This document shows positions 5,572 through 8,313 of a DNA stretch of 8,313 nt, one piece after another; position 1 is the first letter of the stretch; every line of letters begins with the position of its first letter. The notes beneath the pieces were generated by a model that was not told where the DNA came from, did no database searches, and worked only from the letters and a program-made list of their open reading frames with translations. This stretch comes from Conexibacter sp. (GTDB lineage Bacteria > Actinomycetota > Thermoleophilia > Solirubrobacterales > Solirubrobacteraceae): NCBI GenBank assembly GCA_025964055.1, contig JAOPZP010000486.1, positions 1 through 8,313 on the forward strand, in the 5' to 3' direction. The position numbers and the translations under genes were made by a program.

Positions 5572-7100
5572 GCGGCGGAGCGGCGCGACTGGCGGGTCAG
5601 GAGCATGGTGGCGGGGGCCGAGATGATGATCATGAGCGCGGCGTAGGGCGCGGCCGCGCCGTAGGCGACGCTGCTGCTGTTGTTCCAGAACTCGGTCGAG
5701 AGCGTCGTCGTCCCGATCGGGGCGAGCAGGAGCGTCGCGGTGAGCTCGGTGACGACGGCGAGGAACACGAGGGCCGCGCCCGCACCGGCGCCGGGCGCGA
5801 TGAGGGGGAGCGTCACGCGCCGCAGCCGCGCCAGGCGGCCGGCGCCCAGCGATCCGGCGACGTCGTCGAAGACGCGCGGCGCCTGCGCGAGCGCGGCGCG
5901 CTGGCTGATCAGCGCGCGCGGGGCGAAGAGGATCACGTACGCGGCCAGGAGCATGGCGGTCGTCTGGTACAGCGGCTGGGCGTAGCGGATCGTGACGGTC
6001 ACCAGCGCCAGGGCGACGACGATCCCGGGCAGCGCGCTGCCGAAGTAGGTGCTGCGCTCGAGCGTCGTGCTGAGCGGGCCGCGGTGGCGCTCGCACAGCC
6101 AGGCGACGGGCAGCGTCGCGACCGACGTGAGCGCCGCGGCGGCCAGCCCGAGGCCGATCGAGGTCAGCGCGGTGGAGGTCAGCGCGGCGACGGGGAACGC
6201 GGTCGACGAGCCCACGACGAGCCAGTGGACCAGGCTCCCGATCGGCACGCCGATGGCCAGCGCGACGAGCGCCGTCATCGTCGCGAGCACCGGGGCCGTC
6301 GCGCGGCCCAGGCGCGCCGGCGCGGCCGGGCGCATCGCGCCGGTCCCCACGCGCGCGTACCGGCGTGCGCCCCGCAGGCGCAGGTCGGCGAGCAGGAGGA
6401 CCAGGCAGCCCAACACGAGCACGGTCGGCAGCGCCGAGGCGTCGGGACCGTTGAACGTCGACTGGTACTGGTCGTAGATCGCCGTCGTGAACGTCGGGAA
6501 GCGCAGCAGCTGCAGTGCGCCGAACTCGGCGAGCAGATGCAGCCCGACGAGCAGCGTGCCGCCCAGCAGGGCCAGCCGCAGCTGCGGGAGCACGACGCGC
6601 GCGAACGTCCGCGCCCGGCCGTGGCCCAGTGCGTGGGCGGTGTCCTCCAGCGCAGGGTCCAGCCCCCGCAGCGTCGCCGCGACCGGGAGGTGCACGAGCG
6701 GGAAGTAGGACAGCGTCACGATCAGCAGCGCGCCGCCGAAGCCCTCGACGCGCGTCGTCAGCGACACCCAGCCGTAGCTGTTGACGAACGCCGGCACCGC
6801 CAGCGGCGCGACCAGCATGATGGTGAAGAATCGGCGGCCCGGGAGGTCGGTGCGCTCGACCACCCAGGCCGTTGCGGTCCCCAACACGGCGCAGGCGAGC
6901 ATCGCGCTCACGGTCAACCTGATGGTGTTGCTCAGCAGCGCGGTCGTGCGCGGCCGGTCGATCAGCCGCCAGAGCTCCGCCGGGCCGAGGTCGGCGCTGG
7001 TGACGAGCACGAAGCCCAGCGGCACGAGCGTCAGCGCGACGAGCGGCAGCCCGAGCGCGAGCAGGCCGAAGGGGCGGGCCGTCCGGCCCGCCCCGCGCAC
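5568..7100 (-). CDS. fbpB: Ferric iron ABC transporter permease, two fused permease halves
   Basis: A 510-residue integral membrane protein with roughly 12 hydrophobic segments (first about 10-34, last about 482-502). It is internally duplicated: each half carries an EAA-type cytoplasmic loop that contacts the ATPase, DTAHALGHGRARTFARVVLP (153-172) and DDVAGSLGAGRLARLRRVTLP (from 412). This fused arrangement is the norm for FbpB/SfuB-type iron permeases. ERTDLPGRRFFTIMLVAPLAVPAFV and RGLDPALED in the first half match the family closely. The start is a GTG at 7100, 23 nt after the fbpA stop, with only a weak GGCGGCG upstream; the next in-frame candidates would cut into the first membrane segment. 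It forms the translocation channel between FbpA outside and FbpC inside. Confidence 0.92.
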   Translation of the reverse strand: MRGAGRTARPFGLLALGLPLVALTLVPLGFVLVTSADLGPAELWRLIDRPRTTALLSNTIRLTVSAMLACAVLGTATAWVVERTDLPGRRFFTIMLVAPLAVPAFVNSYGWVSLTTRVEGFGGALLIVTLSYFPLVHLPVAATLRGLDPALEDTAHALGHGRARTFARVVLPQLRLALLGGTLLVGLHLLAEFGALQLLRFPTFTTAIYDQYQSTFNGPDASALPTVLVLGCLVLLLADLRLRGARRYARVGTGAMRPAAPARLGRATAPVLATMTALVALAIGVPIGSLVHWLVVGSSTAFPVAALTSTALTSIGLGLAAAALTSVATLPVAWLCERHRGPLSTTLERSTYFGSALPGIVVALALVTVTIRYAQPLYQTTAMLLAAYVILFAPRALISQRAALAQAPRVFDDVAGSLGAGRLARLRRVTLPLIAPGAGAGAALVFLAVVTELTATLLLAPIGTTTLSTEFWNNSSSVAYGAAAPYAALMIIISAPATMLLTRQSRRSAA

Positions 7101-7123
7101 CGCCGCCGGCGACCAGCCGAGGC

Positions 7124-8170
7124 TCAGAGGATCCCCGCGTCCTGCATCATCGTGACCACCGTGTCGCTGTTGAGCCTGGTCACGTCGACCGCGGGCGCGT
7201 CGAGCGCGGCCAGCGGCTTGAGGGCCTTGTCGGCCGCGACGCCGCTGCCCACCGGGTACTCCAGGGCGGCGCTGCCGGCGAGCACCTGCTGGCCCTCTTT
7301 GCCGGTGAGGAACTTCACGAGCCGCTGCGCCTCGGCGGCGTGCCGGCTGGAGGCCAGCACGCCCGCGCCCGACACGCTGGTGAACGCGCCGGGGTCCTGG
7401 TGGCCGAAGAAGTGCAACTTGACGTTGTCGCTGTTCGCGCCCGACTCCGCCTGGTCCTGATACCAGTAGTAGTGGTAGATGACGCCGGCCGCGAGGTCAC
7501 CGTCGTTGACGGCCTTCATCACGCGGCTGTTGCCCTTGTAGGCGACGGCGTTGCGCTTGAGGCCTTCCAGCCAGGCCTTGCCCGCGGCCTGGCCCTTCAG
7601 CGCGACGACGGCGCTGACGATCGCCTGGAAGTCGGCGCCCGTCGGCGAGTAGCCCACCTTGCCCTTCCACTGCGGATCGGCGAGATCCATGATCGAGGCG
7701 GGCAGCTGCGCGGTCGTCAGCCGGGTCTTGTTGTAGGCCAACACGGTGGCGCGCGCGGCGAAGCCGACCCAGTGGCGGTTGGCGGCGGCGTAGCGGGCGG
7801 GAACCTGGGCGAGCGTGGCGCCGTCGAGCGTGGCGAAGCCGTTGCGGGCGTCCACGAGCGTCATGCCCGGCGAGTTCTCGGTGACGAAGACGTCGGCCGG
7901 CGACGCCTTGCCCTCCTGGACCAGCTGGTTGGCGAGCTCGAGGTCCTCGCCGCTGCGCATCTGGACCTTGATCCCCGTCTGCTTGGTGAACGCGCCCACC
8001 ATCAGCTTCATCAGGTCCTCGTGCTGGGCGTTGTACAGCGTGATCTGCGCGCTGCCGCCGGACCCCGACGCGCTGTCGCCCGACCCCTCGCCGTCGCCGC
8101 ACGCCGCCACGCCCACCGCGGCGGCGAGGCCGCACGCCAGCCCCATCGCCCGCTTCGCCGTCCTGCGCAT
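7124..8170 (-). CDS. fbpA: Ferric iron-binding lipoprotein of an FbpABC transporter
   Basis: A 348-residue substrate-binding protein that captures Fe3+ at the cell surface and delivers it to FbpB. The N terminus is a lipoprotein signal, MRRTAKRAMGLACGLAAAVG followed by VAAC (Cys24), then a Ser/Gly-rich tether. ITLYNAQHEDLMK (His50) and DVFVTENSPGM (Glu98) correspond to the iron-ligand regions of Haemophilus FbpA. YHYYWYQDQAES (Tyr232, 234, 235, 237) holds the tyrosine pair that binds iron in this family. Length is normal. I start it at the ATG 8170 because GGAGG (8178-8182) is 7 nt away; an in-frame TTG immediately upstream (8173) is only 4 nt from it. It is the first gene of the fbp operon and lies just downstream of two iron-box-like sites, so iron-dependent repression is likely. 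Confidence 0.93.
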   Translation of the reverse strand: MRRTAKRAMGLACGLAAAVGVAACGDGEGSGDSASGSGGSAQITLYNAQHEDLMKLMVGAFTKQTGIKVQMRSGEDLELANQLVQEGKASPADVFVTENSPGMTLVDARNGFATLDGATLAQVPARYAAANRHWVGFAARATVLAYNKTRLTTAQLPASIMDLADPQWKGKVGYSPTGADFQAIVSAVVALKGQAAGKAWLEGLKRNAVAYKGNSRVMKAVNDGDLAAGVIYHYYWYQDQAESGANSDNVKLHFFGHQDPGAFTSVSGAGVLASSRHAAEAQRLVKFLTGKEGQQVLAGSAALEYPVGSGVAADKALKPLAALDAPAVDVTRLNSDTVVTMMQDAGIL

Positions 8171-8177
8171 CAACCGT

Positions 8178-8182
8178 CCTCC
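8178..8182 (-). promoter_or_regulatory. Ribosome binding site that decides the fbpA start
   Basis: GGAGG on the minus strand lies 7 nt before the ATG at 8170 and 4 nt before the adjoining TTG at 8173. The ATG spacing is the normal one, so the ATG is preferred. Confidence 0.75.
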
Positions 8183-8188
8183 AGGGAA

Positions 8189-8208
8189 GTGTTAGGGAAC
8201 CCTTACAC
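8189..8208. promoter_or_regulatory. Palindromic iron-box-like site 1 upstream of fbpA
   Basis: GTGTTAGGGAACCCTTACAC, a 20-bp inverted repeat with a single mismatched arm position and an unpaired centre, starting 19 bp before the fbpA ATG. Its core has TTAGG and CCCTTA in place of the TTAGG and ACCTAA of the IdeR/DtxR consensus. By my hand alignment it matches that 19-bp consensus at 11 positions. It would overlap the core promoter or leader, as a repressor site should. Confidence 0.5.
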
Positions 8209-8227
8209 GAAGTTAGGCTACCCGAAC
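8208..8227. promoter_or_regulatory. IdeR/DtxR-like iron box 2 upstream of fbpA
   Basis: The stretch centred on GTTAGGCTACCCGAAC matches the mycobacterial IdeR consensus TTAGGTTAGGCTAACCTAA at 14 of 19 positions by hand alignment, with 12 of 14 in the right-hand part. Together with site 1 it forms a direct repeat GTTAGGnnACCC (8191-8202 and 8212-8223) with a 21-bp period, close to two helical turns, so two dimers could bind on the same face. The iron-uptake gene downstream supports the assignment. Confidence 0.6.
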
Positions 8228-8230
8228 ACT

Positions 8231-8313
8231 GCCGCCGGACGTCGGCCCGCCGCCGATCGCGGGGCTCAGCCGCCGGTGCGACGGGCCGCGACGCTGGGGC
8301 TGCCGGCCGGCGC
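8231..8313 (-). other. Right flank; possible 3' end of an upstream minus-strand gene
   Basis: On the minus strand one frame is open from the window edge to a TGA at 8268-8266, reading APAGSPSVAARRTGG. This could be the tail of a gene lying outside the window, but fifteen residues without a recognisable motif prove nothing. No promoter, RNA or convincing hairpin was seen here. Confidence 0.15.

Noticed and set aside
6084..7460. Plus-strand open frame of 458 codons opposite fbpB and fbpA
   Set aside because: Its translation is Arg/Gln/His-rich with no recognisable domain, while the opposite strand carries clear permease and iron-binding-protein motifs.
8171..8173. TTG start for fbpA
   Set aside because: It lies only 4 nt from the GGAGG site, while the adjoining ATG has 7-nt spacing.

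Overview
The window is very GC-rich throughout, and its reading frames have G or C at most third codon positions. The genes are short-spaced or overlapping and all point to the minus strand. Frequent GTG starts, a probable leaderless transcript, IdeR/DtxR-like iron boxes and the gene content suggest a high-GC actinomycete. By resemblance of the gene families I lean towards Thermoleophilia/Solirubrobacterales, but this is inference. No RNA genes, insertion sequences, CRISPR arrays or origins were seen.

Reading in transcription order (right to left), the window has four blocks. (1) 8313-4525 is an iron-uptake operon: a flank with two tandem iron-box-like sites at 8189-8227, then fbpA (ferric-iron-binding lipoprotein), fbpB (fused two-domain permease) and fbpC (ATPase). 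The fbpB stop and fbpC start overlap in ATGA. (2) 4479-4153 is a short stand-alone response-regulator receiver, shortened after beta-5 and lacking the usual conserved lysine. (3) 4064-1398 holds a 653-residue fusion of a type I phosphoribosyltransferase with an erythromycin-esterase-like hydrolase, followed 3 nt later by a dienelactone-hydrolase-type alpha/beta hydrolase. A hairpin terminator lies at 1347-1369. The nearest relatives I recall are the dormancy-regulon proteins of Mycobacterium tuberculosis (Rv2030c and Rv0571c type), but here the domains are arranged as one fusion plus one free-standing hydrolase. (4) 1296-1 holds a small exported protein with two near-identical acidic repeats, then an ArsR-family repressor whose start codon lies inside a perfect inverted repeat, translationally coupled by ATGA to a DUF899 thioredoxin-like protein that runs off the left edge.

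Working together: FbpABC should import ferric iron under iron-dependent repression. The ArsR-DUF899 pair looks like a self-regulated stress unit. The PRTase/esterase/hydrolase pair next to a degenerate NarL-type receiver is the part with least understood function and is the best candidate for an undescribed enzymatic module.
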